NCBI RefSeq assembly: GCF_002909255.1
Contig: NZ_PIOB01000009.1
Location: forward strand, 62,001 to 126,000
Direction of reading: 5' to 3'
Origin: Arenibacter hampyeongensis
GTDB taxonomy: Bacteria > Bacteroidota > Bacteroidia > Flavobacteriales > Flavobacteriaceae
Length of the DNA stretch: 64,000 bases
Below the pieces are notes generated by a model. The model saw nothing but the letters and a program-made list of their open reading frames with translations. It had not been told where the DNA came from and did no database searches. The translations under genes and the position numbers were made by a program. The number at the start of each line of letters is the position of its first letter. The first letter of the stretch is position 1. Of the stretch, positions 29,642 through 37,494 are shown in pieces.

Positions 29642-31045
29642 TCATTGAGTTTTCATAGGTGTTTTCAATGCCATAAGTTTACTTTTATCGTAAATATTAT
29701 CTCCTTTCAAGACCAAATCTATACTTCCGATATTTTCAATATTCTCAAGAGGATTCTCGGTGAGCATAATTATATGAGCCACCTTCCCCTCTTCAATAGC
29801 ACCATAATATTCGTCAAGCCCAAAGAACTTTGGACCGCTTATGACTGACGTTGATAAAGCCTCCTGAGGAGTGAGTCCCGTCTCAACGAGTAATGCCAAT
29901 TCGCTATGTAAAGAGGCCCCTGGATAAACATACGAATTGGATGGACCACAATCTGATCCGGCCAGAATAGTTATCCCAGCTTGAAACATCGGTAGCACCA
30001 AGCTCCGTTCCCGAATGTCCATATCAAGCATCAATTGCTTTCCTTCATAATCCCGGTTTTGCGATTGCTTTAACCTTCTTTCATAAGTTTTTTGAATGCC
30101 AGGTCCTATCAGGGGCAAAAGGGTATCCACAGCGAGATCAAGATCATCCAATTGCATTATCACCTGTGATACATATAAAGTCGGGGTGACGTAGAAATCC
30201 TCTGATGCCAATTTGGCAATAGATTCTCTTGCGTGATCTTCATCATAGGTTTCAAGAATTTGTGGAAACATGCCAAAACCTAGGTTTAGTTGCCTTAAGC
30301 TATCCCCGATTGGAGAAGCCAGGCTTAGAAATGAAAAAAGATGCTCAACACCATCAAGGCCGAATTCAACAGCGGCAAAATGATCAGCGGACAATGGTAT
30401 ATGTCCCGTTACTTTAAGTCCACGCTTTTCGCACTCTTTTATAATACGGTAATACAGTTCCGGAGATAGTGAGCTAGCATAGATTTTGACAAAGTCGACT
30501 TTCAGATCTTCCAGCGAATCCAAGGCAGGTGGTATATCTTCTAACTTGTCAATCGGAATTGACCCAGGCCAAAATGCTCCTGTACCATCTAACTTTGGCC
30601 CTGAGGTGAAAATATTGGGTCCCTCAAGTTTTCCAACTCTTATTGCATTTCTCCATTCAAGTACGCTCTGTGCAATATCACCACCGGCATCCCTGACGGT
30701 AGTTACACCATGGGCAATAAATAGAGGCAACAAGTCTTTATTTTCGTTGATCAGGGAATCACCTCCCCTAAAATGGACATGATTGTCCCACAAGCCCGGC
30801 ATGACAAACTTTTCTTTGGCATCGATAATTTGGTCAGACTCATACCTATCTGCAGATGCCATATTGGCTAACTCTTGAATAGTGTCTTTGTTGATACCTA
30901 TCAACTTCCCAGGTGAAACCTTGCCACTAGCTATATCAATAACCGAAGCGTTGATAATTAGTAAATCAAATTTTTCTTTGGTTTTAGGTTGACAGGCAAC
31001 CATAAGAATCAAAGTAAAGCAATAGACAGGTAGTTTATGCATCAA
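29642..31045 (-). CDS. Amidohydrolase-family lipoprotein
   Basis: The 467-residue protein begins with a lipoprotein signal (..LILMVACQP, Cys about 18). The amidohydrolase fold follows: FVMPGLWDNHVHFRG (metal HxH, about 92-106), a later VTGHIP, and ILAGSDCGPSN (catalytic Asp) near 358-368. The C-terminus closes the beta-sandwich (KVAHIIMLTENPLENI). Members are imidazolonepropionase/prolidase-like hydrolases of cyclic amides or dipeptides; the substrate is not readable. It is a single gene in the cassette-like run, with a palindromic spacer on each side. Confidence 0.88.
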   Translation of the reverse strand: MMHKLPVYCFTLILMVACQPKTKEKFDLLIINASVIDIASGKVSPGKLIGINKDTIQELANMASADRYESDQIIDAKEKFVMPGLWDNHVHFRGGDSLINENKDLLPLFIAHGVTTVRDAGGDIAQSVLEWRNAIRVGKLEGPNIFTSGPKLDGTGAFWPGSIPIDKLEDIPPALDSLEDLKVDFVKIYASSLSPELYYRIIKECEKRGLKVTGHIPLSADHFAAVEFGLDGVEHLFSFLSLASPIGDSLRQLNLGFGMFPQILETYDEDHARESIAKLASEDFYVTPTLYVSQVIMQLDDLDLAVDTLLPLIGPGIQKTYERRLKQSQNRDYEGKQLMLDMDIRERSLVLPMFQAGITILAGSDCGPSNSYVYPGASLHSELALLVETGLTPQEALSTSVISGPKFFGLDEYYGAIEEGKVAHIIMLTENPLENIENIGSIDLVLKGDNIYDKSKLMALKTPMKTQ

Positions 31046-31071
31046 TGTTCATAATTAGTTTTTTTATTGCT

Positions 31072-31198
31072 GATAACGGTCTTTTATATGATAAGTAGCG
31101 GATTTTACGCCTAACTTTTCTGGTTATAATGACCTATTTGTTATTATTTGTTCTTTCGCTTAAGCACTTAAACCGCTATTTTTTTTATACGTTGTGCC
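31072..31198. other. attC-like palindromic spacer
   Basis: It begins gataacggtcttttatatg and ends tatacgttgtgcc. Inner arms ataagtagcgg (31091-31101) and ccgctattttttttat (31173-31188) pair imperfectly, and internal gcctaac and cttaagcacttaa are present. The aacggt...ttgtgc framing is shared with other spacers here. The IS1182-type element begins at its right edge. Confidence 0.55.
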
Positions 31199-32917
31199 TG
31201 TTGCACAAGTTAGCAAAAAAGTTGGTCATGATTATTGTGGAGTGGCGGATCGATCGTAACTTTAGTTATGCAAGGAAAAAAAGTATTATCAGTAAAACTC
31301 TTCAGCTGTTTCCAGCTCAGTGAACGGGTTGCGGAGATCAATTTTTACAGACGGCTGAAGGAAATCCTCGATCTGGATTTCCTCTATCCCATGACCAGAT
31401 CTTATTAAGGATCGAGCGGCCAGAAGAGCATCGACCCCGTAGTCTTTTTTAAGCTTTGCCTGGTCGGCTATCTGGAGAACGTGACCAGCGACCGAAAGTT
31501 GGTGGATCATTGTAGTTTACGCTTGGACATCCTTTTTTTTCTGGACTATGACATAGACGAGGAACTGCCCTGGCACAGTACGATCAGCCGAACGCGCCAG
31601 TTGTTCCCGGAAGACGTGTTCGAATCGGTATTCGTCAAAGTTTTCGGCATGTGCGTCGAAAAGGGGATGGTCAGCGGACATACCCAGGGGATCGACAGTG
31701 CCCCGGTAAAGGCCAATGCCAGTATGGACAGTCTGGAACTAAAGGTCCCGGAAGCGGAACTGGGGGAGCACCTGAAAAGAATACGGCATATAAGTTCGAT
31801 GGACAAGAAAGTCCCTTTTAGGAAATCCAAGGGAAGCAGGGCGGACAAGGAACAACAAAGCATTACCGTCTCCAAAAAGGAGCTGGACTCGATTGCCTCC
31901 CGCAACAGGAAATGGGCCATGGACCAGGACCAGCGTCCGGGGGCGGGGAACAAGGGGAGCAAATACACCTCGAACAAGACGCACTATAGCCCAACAGATC
32001 CCGATGTGCGTATCAGCGTAAAACCGAGCAAGGCCAGGAAGCTCAATTATTTATCCCAGCTTGCGGTGGATACGGCAAGCCATGTGATCACCGATATCAA
32101 GGCGTACCACGCCGATGGGAAGGACAACCAACAGCTGCCCGATATCGTGAAAAGGGTACAAAGACGTTTATGGAAAGAGGGCCTTTTATGGGAAAATTGT
32201 GTGGCGGATACGGGCTATAGCAGTGGGGAGAACTATGCATTATTGGAACAGAAGGGACTTAAAAGTTTTATTCCTCCGAACGGCACGTATAGGGGAGGTC
32301 CGGAGAACTTCGTTTACGACCAAAATGAGGACCATTATGTTTGCCCACAGGGCAAGGTCATTCCGTTTACCAAGGAATTTTTGGACGGCCGTACCCAGAC
32401 CAGGAAGAAGGAATATAGGGCAAGGAAGCACATATGTACGGGCTGTCCGATCAGGGAGCAATGCCTGGGCAGGTCGGCACAGGAAAAGAAGTTCAGCGTC
32501 ACCTATTACCGGGAGGAATACCAAAGGAACATTGAAAGGGTGAACGGTCCGCAGGGAAGGTATATGAAGGGCAAACGCCAGAGTACGGTGGAGCCCGTCT
32601 TCGGGACCCTTACCCAATTTATGGAGCTAAGGAAGATCAACACATTGGGATTGGCACAGGCCAACAAGGCAATACAGCAATCGGCCATTGCCTACAACAT
32701 CAAAAAATACCTGAAATTCTCAGGAAAACGCACAAAAAGTGGGGCAGGGATGCTTGCTTTGTCGATTTTTATAAAAAAAGGGGCATTTAAGCTTAAAAGC
32801 TTGCTTCTAGGGCTTCCAAAATTACATGCAAATCCAGTAACTTAAAAAACAAAACCCAATTAAAAAGCGGTTACCAAAGCAATTGTTTTATAAATTATGG
32901 GCTTGTGCAACGGTTAC
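31194..32917 (+). mobile_element. IS1182-type insertion sequence
   Basis: An element of about 1.72 kb is bounded by imperfect inverted repeats: gtgcctgttgcacaag (31194-31209) and cttgtgcaacggttac (32902-32917), 13 of 16 matching. The exact tips are uncertain, since gttgcacaag is the surest part. It encodes one transposase. Both flanks are parts of cassette-type spacers. No clear target duplication was seen. Confidence 0.7.
31268..32845 (+). pseudogene. IS1182-family transposase with an in-frame stop
   Basis: From ATG 31268 the frame reads MQGKKVLSVKLFSCFQ ... YPMTRSY, meets TAA at 31406-31408 (codon 47), and continues in the same frame as GSSGQKSIDPVVFFK to 32845. A single base change from TAT would explain the stop. 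Downstream the protein is intact: VADTGYSSGEN for a DDE acid, the Cys cluster CTGCPIREQC, and RQSTVEPVFGTLTQFMELR for the final Glu, as in IS1182/DDE_Tnp_1 transposases. An internal GTG at 31481 could start a 454-residue product that lacks the N-terminal domain. Confidence 0.85.
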
Positions 32918-32995
32918 TTTTGTTGTGGGCTAGCTTTCATCATAATTTCTTTTTTTTGTTCAGTCGCATCTGTGTCAGTCTTTTGGCCTATGATG

Positions 32996-33490
32996 TTATT
33001 TTTTCTGATCGGTATTCTGAGTAACTGGTACTGGCAGGTCAGAGCTAAATATGTCATGAGTCAACAACCATTTGTCATCAGGGAACTTTTTCCAGACACT
33101 AATAAATTTTCCTTTGTCTAAAAGTGTGTCCGCTGGATTGGTAACGGTAAAGGCGCCTCGAACATAAGCATAGTCAGCGGAACCCATAATTTCTATAACA
33201 TTATAGCGAAGCTTGATTTCGGGAAATGAATTAGCAAAAGTCCGAATGGCTTCTTTACCAACAACTGTTTCCATATTAGGTGGCATGAAAACAGCGTCCG
33301 TGGAGAATCGGTTAACATAAGGTTCCCTGTCTCCTCGATTCCACCCGTCTTGAGCAGCTGTAGTTAAATCTTTGATGTATTGCTTGTCCGAATCGTTTAG
33401 AACCGCAGGAGAGGGTGGTTTACAAGAAGTAAAAAAAAACATACTCATCAACAAGAAATTGACTCGCGTGTTAATTCTATTCTGCTTCAT
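32996..33490 (-). CDS. SnoaL/DUF4440-like lipoprotein (NTF2 fold)
   Basis: The 164-residue protein has a lipoprotein signal (FLLMSMFFFTSC, Cys about 23). An NTF2-like domain follows (QDGWNRGDREPYVNRFSTDAVFMPPN ... KWLLTHDIFSSDLP), typical of YybH/SnoaL-like small proteins. These range from ketosteroid-isomerase-like enzymes to binding proteins; no active-site call is possible. It is another single - strand gene, immediately right of the IS1182-type element. Confidence 0.8.
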   Translation of the reverse strand: MKQNRINTRVNFLLMSMFFFTSCKPPSPAVLNDSDKQYIKDLTTAAQDGWNRGDREPYVNRFSTDAVFMPPNMETVVGKEAIRTFANSFPEIKLRYNVIEIMGSADYAYVRGAFTVTNPADTLLDKGKFISVWKKFPDDKWLLTHDIFSSDLPVPVTQNTDQKK

Positions 33491-33560
33491 AATTAAAGGA
33501 TTTTATGGTTTTTTGAAAATTTAAGTCTTTATAACATTCAACTGTCGAGAAGGCTTGCCC

Positions 33561-33605
33561 ACAACGGTTAGGCTAAAATGCGTTTTAATGCATTTTAGGT
33601 AATGT
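33561..33605. other. Short attC-like hairpin
   Basis: acaacggttagg is followed by a perfect 9-bp stem ctaaaatgc (33573-33581) / gcattttag (33590-33598) with an 8-nt loop, then gtaat. The acaacggtta opening matches the other spacers; the distal part is replaced by the group II intron fragment. Confidence 0.5.
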
Positions 33606-33687
33606 GTGTGCCCAGCATGAGCATCCTTACCATATCTAAGATATGGTATTAATCTATAGGGTGCAAGTCCCTTATAATCAGGGGCAA

Positions 33688-33713
33688 CCCTTCGACTTCG
33701 CTCAGGACAGGCT
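33688..33713. repeat. REP-like repeat (cccttcgacttcgctcagg type)
   Basis: cccttcgacttcgctcagg followed by acaggct is a short dispersed palindromic repeat well known in Bacteroidota genomes; its translations give the familiar PERSRR string. Confidence 0.65.
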
Positions 33714-33906
33714 CTTTGAACCATTAGTAAGCCGCAAGGTTGCTGGCTGCGAAGCTAGGACTGAAGGAAACGGGACTACAAAATCCGGTACGGACGAACA
33801 GGAACCGGATACGAGGCATGTATGCACGGGTAAGCAAGCACATCATTGTAACGCCCAAAAGAATACCAAAAGTGCATTTATGTAGATACGACAGGGACCG
33901 GGGAAA

Positions 33907-33930
33907 CCTGCCCGTCAGGTACAGGCGGGG
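33907..33930. repeat. REP-like hairpin (cctgcccgtcagg type)
   Basis: cctgcccg and caggcgggg flank a short loop; related to the repeat at 33992. Confidence 0.5.
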
Positions 33931-33991
33931 AAGATGCCATTACCTAGGGAGGTCTCCGTAATTACGTGTTGATATAAAGGAGAAGTCAGCA

Positions 33992-34019
33992 CCTGCCCGA
34001 ATGCATCGTTCAGGCGGGG
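33992..34019. repeat. REP-like hairpin (cctgcccgaatgcatcg type)
   Basis: cctgcccga and caggcgggg flank atgcatcgtt; same arms as the repeat at 33907. Both lie in the intron fragment. Confidence 0.5.
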
Positions 34020-34251
34020 AGGTCATAGTACCTACGGGAAACGAGTTGCATACAACTGCACAGATCTCACAAGTGGAGAAGGACCGAACGCAATCCTTCT
34101 GGAAATTATAAAGGGAGCATTGGTTTTCGCTAATTGGGTGACCGATTCCCAAGAAAACCTGTAGCCTTTTGAAAAAGTACAGAATAGTTTCGATTGGTGT
34201 AAAGAGCGAATGAAAAGATGGATTGCGAACCTCCCTACATTTCTCCTGTCG

Positions 34252-34683
34252 TTATTTTGGTAATACAGGAACCAAACCATGTGTGGTCATAACCCTTTTT
34301 AGTTTTTCAATATCCGGAGGTCCGCCTGCGTTTACAATTTCAGCGCACTCTTTAAAGAAGTTTGGACCAAGAAGTGCCGGAGTAATTATGGCCAAAGCCC
34401 TGGAATTATCTTGTGTTAGATTATTAAATCCGTGTACAGTACTGCGAGGAATAAAGCAAGATTCACCACGGGCAATGTCGATAGGTTTGCCCTCAACAGT
34501 AAAAGTGATAATCCCTTCCAATCCGTAAATAGTTTCATCATAATGTTCATGATAATGAGGAAGGGGAACTTTGGCTCCTGCCGGAACGCCAAATTCAAAC
34601 ATGGATACGGAACCGTTTGTATCTGAGGCTTCCAGCAAAAAGTCAATGGTTACTTGTCCTACTGTGATTGTGTCATTTTTCAT
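34252..34683 (-). CDS. Cupin-domain protein, copy A
   Basis: Starting at ATG 34683 (MKNDTITVGQVTIDFLLEA) the 143-residue protein is one cupin barrel. Motif 1 is PLPHYHEHYDETIYGLEG (metal ligands H, H, E), and motif 2 includes PRSTVHGFNN. An upstream in-frame ATG adds 16 residues with no support. Such small cupins bind a metal and may be isomerases, dioxygenases or sensors. The gene lies next to a close paralogue and a Crp/Fnr regulator. Confidence 0.85.
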   Translation of the reverse strand: MKNDTITVGQVTIDFLLEASDTNGSVSMFEFGVPAGAKVPLPHYHEHYDETIYGLEGIITFTVEGKPIDIARGESCFIPRSTVHGFNNLTQDNSRALAIITPALLGPNFFKECAEIVNAGGPPDIEKLKRVMTTHGLVPVLPK

Positions 34684-34733
34684 GATATTTTTCCTTAGTT
34701 GTTTAGAGTGAAAGATACCGGCACTAAGCATTT

Positions 34734-34835
34734 AACGGTAAAAGTGATGACGCCTTCTAATGCGCAAATAGTTTCTTTATAGTATTTACGATAATGAGTA
34801 AGATGTAAATGAATTTCGGGATCACTGGCACCAAA
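34734..34835 (-). pseudogene. Partial cupin copy between the two cupin genes
   Basis: On the - strand it reads GASDPEIHLHLTHYRKYYKE then TICALEGVITFTVK, a decayed version of the cupin motif 1 region (GA.VP.PHYHEHYDETIYGLEGVITFTVEG). It overlaps the altered 3' end of copy B. It is a third, partial copy left from tandem duplication. Confidence 0.75.
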
Positions 34836-35242
34836 CCATACCGGGTCATTACCATTTTGAGCTGTTTGATATCCGGAGGTCCGCCAGCGTTTACGATTTT
34901 TGCACACTCTTTGAAGAAATTGGGTCCTATAAGAGCGGGTGAAATTACGGCCAAAGCCTTAGCATTTTCTTGAGTACGATTTTTAAACCCATGCACTGCA
35001 CCCCGAGGAATAAAGCAAGATTCTCCTGGGGCGATGTCGATGGGTTTGCCCTCAACAGTAAATGTGATTACTCCTTCTAACCCGTAAATCGTTTCATCAT
35101 AGTGTTCATGATAATGAGGAGGAGGCACTCTGGCTCCAGTAGGTACGCCAAATTCAAACATGGCTACTGATCCATTTGTGTCAGATGCTTCCAACAAGAA
35201 ATCAATTGTGGTTTGTCCAATTCTAATTGTATTGTTTTTCAT
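34757..35242 (-). CDS. Cupin-domain protein, copy B with altered C-terminus
   Basis: From ATG 35242 (MKNNTIRIGQTTIDFLLEA) the 161-residue product matches copy A closely, with motif 1 PPPHYHEHYDETIYGLEG and motif 2 PRGAVHGFKN. Copy A ends GLVPVLPK; copy B reads past the equivalent point (GLVPVIPK) into FIYILLIIVNTIKKLFAH, an extension drawn out of frame from the neighbouring cupin fragment. The native stop has therefore been lost by a local rearrangement. Confidence 0.85.
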   Translation of the reverse strand: MKNNTIRIGQTTIDFLLEASDTNGSVAMFEFGVPTGARVPPPHYHEHYDETIYGLEGVITFTVEGKPIDIAPGESCFIPRGAVHGFKNRTQENAKALAVISPALIGPNFFKECAKIVNAGGPPDIKQLKMVMTRYGLVPVIPKFIYILLIIVNTIKKLFAH

Positions 35243-35319
35243 GATTGCTGGTTTCTTTAGTTGTTTAGGTTGCAAGATACCGGCAAGAAATGGTTAGACC
35301 CTTGATTTGAATCAAGAAA

Positions 35320-35901
35320 TTACTTTGAACCTATTTTTTTTCGAATGCGGCTCAATGTTTCTGGTGTCATCCCGAGGTATGCTGCAATTTGAAACAAAGG
35401 TAAACGCTGGAGTAGGTGTGATTCTTCGTTAAGAAAGCGCGTATATTTTTCTTCAGGAGTTTCAACTGTAGCTTCTCCTAATCGCTTTTTTAGCATGTAA
35501 TTCGTTTGCTGTTGTGCCTTTATAAAATACATGGCAAAAGGGGGAATATGAGTCACCGCATATATCCAGTTCTTTTGATTTATTGCTAACAGTTGACAGT
35601 CCTCAAGGGCTTGGATGTTTAACTCTGTTGGCGAATTATTTAAAAAGCTGACCAACTCACTACACCAGCCACATTCTACTTTGAAATAGATATTCCTCTC
35701 TTCGCCATTACTGTTAATAAGGTATTGTCTCAAACATCCTTCCTCTATGAAATATACTTTCCTCGAGATGTCTCCTGCTTTTAACAGGTGTTCTCCCTTC
35801 TTTACTTGAATCCTCTCAAGCAAAGGAGTTGCCTTCAAAAAATCTTTGTCAGGGAATATAACTATGCGTCTTAATTCGTTTAAGAGTAAATAGTAGGTCA
35901 T
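35320..35901 (-). CDS. Crp/Fnr-family transcriptional regulator
   Basis: The 193-residue protein has an N-terminal cyclic-nucleotide-binding-like barrel (VKKGEHLLKAGDISRKVYFIEEGCLRQYL, about 33-61). A C-terminal HTH follows (LPLFQIAAYLGMTPETLSRIRKKI, about 167-190). This is the short Bacteroidota Crp/Fnr type that usually lacks a proven cAMP site. It is transcribed in the same direction as the cupin genes but is separated from them by 77 bp, so it could regulate them. Confidence 0.9.
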   Translation of the reverse strand: MTYYLLLNELRRIVIFPDKDFLKATPLLERIQVKKGEHLLKAGDISRKVYFIEEGCLRQYLINSNGEERNIYFKVECGWCSELVSFLNNSPTELNIQALEDCQLLAINQKNWIYAVTHIPPFAMYFIKAQQQTNYMLKKRLGEATVETPEEKYTRFLNEESHLLQRLPLFQIAAYLGMTPETLSRIRKKIGSK

Positions 35902-35920
35902 GTTTTAAATTAGCTATTGA

Positions 35921-35960
35921 TTACAACGGTTACCATTGTTACCTGCTAGCTTTCGTTGTT
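35921..35960. other. Short cassette junction
   Basis: acaacggttaccattgttac followed by ctgctagcttt joins the Crp/Fnr gene to the DUF6064 gene; the stop codon of the latter lies inside it. It looks like a spacer of the aacggt...ttgtt type whose palindromic arms have been lost. The same string recurs, with small changes, at the right edge of the IS1182-type element (32908-32945). Confidence 0.4.
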
Positions 35961-36616
35961 TTATTTTTTGATATCATTCTTTTATTTTTCAAGATAAATA
36001 TTAAACCTAAAATTCCTGCTATAACTAAACCATAATCTTCAATCATTCCTAAATTAAATGCAGCAGAAAAACCTATTATCGACCATAAAAAGGGTATAAT
36101 TAATAGATAGATTGATTTTTTTTGGTAACATAATAATAAAACAGCGAAAGTAAATATAACAGTAGGACAAGGTGCTAATCCAAAAATCGGGGAATATGGA
36201 TATGAATGTCCAAATAGTTGATTTAATATTGGATAGCCAATCATTGCGTAAATAATAAAGACAATAGCAATTATTTGACTTACACCAATCTTTGATAATT
36301 CCAATTCATACTTTAGTTTGTCAGCTATAACTCCAACTATTAAAAATAAGATTCCCTGAATAATAAATGCGATTCCAAAAACAATTGCAACTTTATTTAT
36401 TGTTGAAAAATAGATAATATGGTAAACAATACCCATCCAAAGCCAAAACAAGCTTAAAATACCACTAATTATTTTTCCAGAATTCCTTGATGGCCTAAAA
36501 AGATTTACAACTACAATAACACCTAATAAGTAGGTGAAATATTGAGCTGGAAAAACGCTTTCATTGTAGTTTTTAAAGGTGTTTAAGAATTCCTCTATCG
36601 TGAATGGTATCTCCAT
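35939..36616 (-). CDS. DUF6064-family membrane protein
   Basis: The 225-residue protein has the DUF6064 start MEIPFTIEEFLNTFKNYNES and about seven hydrophobic helices. The conserved SPIFGLAPCPTVIFTFAVLL segment lies near residues 141-160. The family is uncharacterised and common in environmental bacteria. It is a single - strand gene between two cassette-type spacers. Confidence 0.8.
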   Translation of the reverse strand: MEIPFTIEEFLNTFKNYNESVFPAQYFTYLLGVIVVVNLFRPSRNSGKIISGILSLFWLWMGIVYHIIYFSTINKVAIVFGIAFIIQGILFLIVGVIADKLKYELELSKIGVSQIIAIVFIIYAMIGYPILNQLFGHSYPYSPIFGLAPCPTVIFTFAVLLLCYQKKSIYLLIIPFLWSIIGFSAAFNLGMIEDYGLVIAGILGLIFILKNKRMISKNKTTKASR

Positions 36617-36703
36617 AGTAATCCTTTTTTATTTGACTTTAACTAAAGTACAAACTATAGATGATTTACTTTTTTTACTTATTAGGACAATTCATTACTC
36701 CAG

Positions 36704-36901
36704 CGTTAACGGTTCTGCAATAGCAAATAGGGCGGGTAGGGAAACTTTTAGTTTCCGGCCGCTCACGTAGCCAGAGCTTTTGCATTTTGTTCTTAATTTT
36801 TTATTACAAGAGCCAAATCAAAAGATTTGGCGGACTTTCCAAACACGCCCAAGCCTTTAAATACAGCACTTAACGCCCTATTTGTTATAGCAATTGTTAC
36901 C
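36704..36901. other. Long attC-like palindromic spacer
   Basis: The left end cgttaacggttctgcaatag continues as caaatagggcg (to 36735). It pairs with the right end taacgccctatttg ttatagcaattgttac (36871-36901): caata-gcaaatagggcg against cgccctatttgttatagcaattg. Terminal gttaac and gttacc frame it. At about 198 bp it is at the long end for attC sites. Confidence 0.6.
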
Positions 36902-36908
36902 TACAGTT

Positions 36909-37211
36909 CTATTTTTCAGGTAAACATTTAATATTATTTATTTTTATAATAGTGTCAATCGGGAGGTATCCTGTATGTTTAAGAATCTTATACTTTTTGT
37001 CCGTACAGAATAAAATAATCCACTCGTCTGAATTTATCTCGGTGTAATTTCGGTCATCTTCAACCGTCCATCCAGCAAACCTATAGACATCCATCCCATT
37101 GTACCTTTCCCAATCTCGGTGCATTATAAGGTCGGATCCGTATTCTTTTTCATAATCTCTTTCAACTTTTCTAATAATTTCGTCAGGAGAATCATTTTCA
37201 CAGGAAATCAA
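36909..37211 (-). CDS. Small lipoprotein-like protein with damaged signal peptide
   Basis: The frame starts at a TTG (37211) as LISCENDSPDEI. Upstream in the same frame FLLLSG completes a lipoprotein signal (..LISC), but an in-frame TAA (at about 37230-37232) cuts it off before any ATG. The gene may have lost its start by mutation. The body (DIYRFAGWTV-like, DEWIILFCTDKKYKILKHTGYLP) matches no family I know. It lies directly beside the long palindromic spacer. Confidence 0.5.
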   Translation of the reverse strand: MISCENDSPDEIIRKVERDYEKEYGSDLIMHRDWERYNGMDVYRFAGWTVEDDRNYTEINSDEWIILFCTDKKYKILKHTGYLPIDTIIKINNIKCLPEK

Positions 37212-37355
37212 TCCGCTTAAGAGAAGAAATTAATAGAATATGTTGAATCTCCTTTTTTTCAATTCTGACTATTGGTTAAATTTAATTTAATTTTCCTACA
37301 TAAATTTAACTCGTAAGTTCAAAAAATTAATAGAGTTTCTTTATGTGCGAATTGT

Positions 37356-37486
37356 AGGTAACGGTCCAGGCTATGATTTCGGCTTGGCAAATCCGTCAGG
37401 ATTTTTCAAGTTCGGAATCCAGCCGTTTTTTAAAGATATGGTTTTTGATTTGTCCAACGGAAAGCTGAATTATAGCCAATGTTGGC
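37356..37486. other. attC-like palindromic spacer
   Basis: aggtaacggtccaggctatgat opens and gaattatagccaatgttggc closes the spacer; ggctat and atagcc pair, with further partial pairing inside (ccgtcaggattt / aatccagccg). The framing taacggt...caatgtt matches its neighbours. Confidence 0.55.
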
Positions 37487-37494
37487 ATTCCGTT

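Larger units (their letters stand above)
33606..34150 (+). mobile_element. Group II intron, 5' fragment without reverse transcriptase
   Basis: The stretch opens GTGTGCCCAGCATGAG, a typical group II 5' end (GUGYG). It continues with AATCTATAGGGTGCAAGTCCC, AAGCCGCAAGGTTGCTGG and GGTACGGACGAACAGGAACCGG, conserved-looking domain I pieces. No reverse-transcriptase frame and no domain V hairpin were found before the cupin gene, so the 3' part is missing. Three short REP-like palindromes lie inside. Small frames across it are not genes. Confidence 0.75.

Noticed and set aside
33521-34280. Several small frames on both strands between the NTF2-fold gene and the cupins
   Set aside because: They lie in the group II intron fragment and its REP-like repeats; translations such as PERSRR are typical repeat artefacts.
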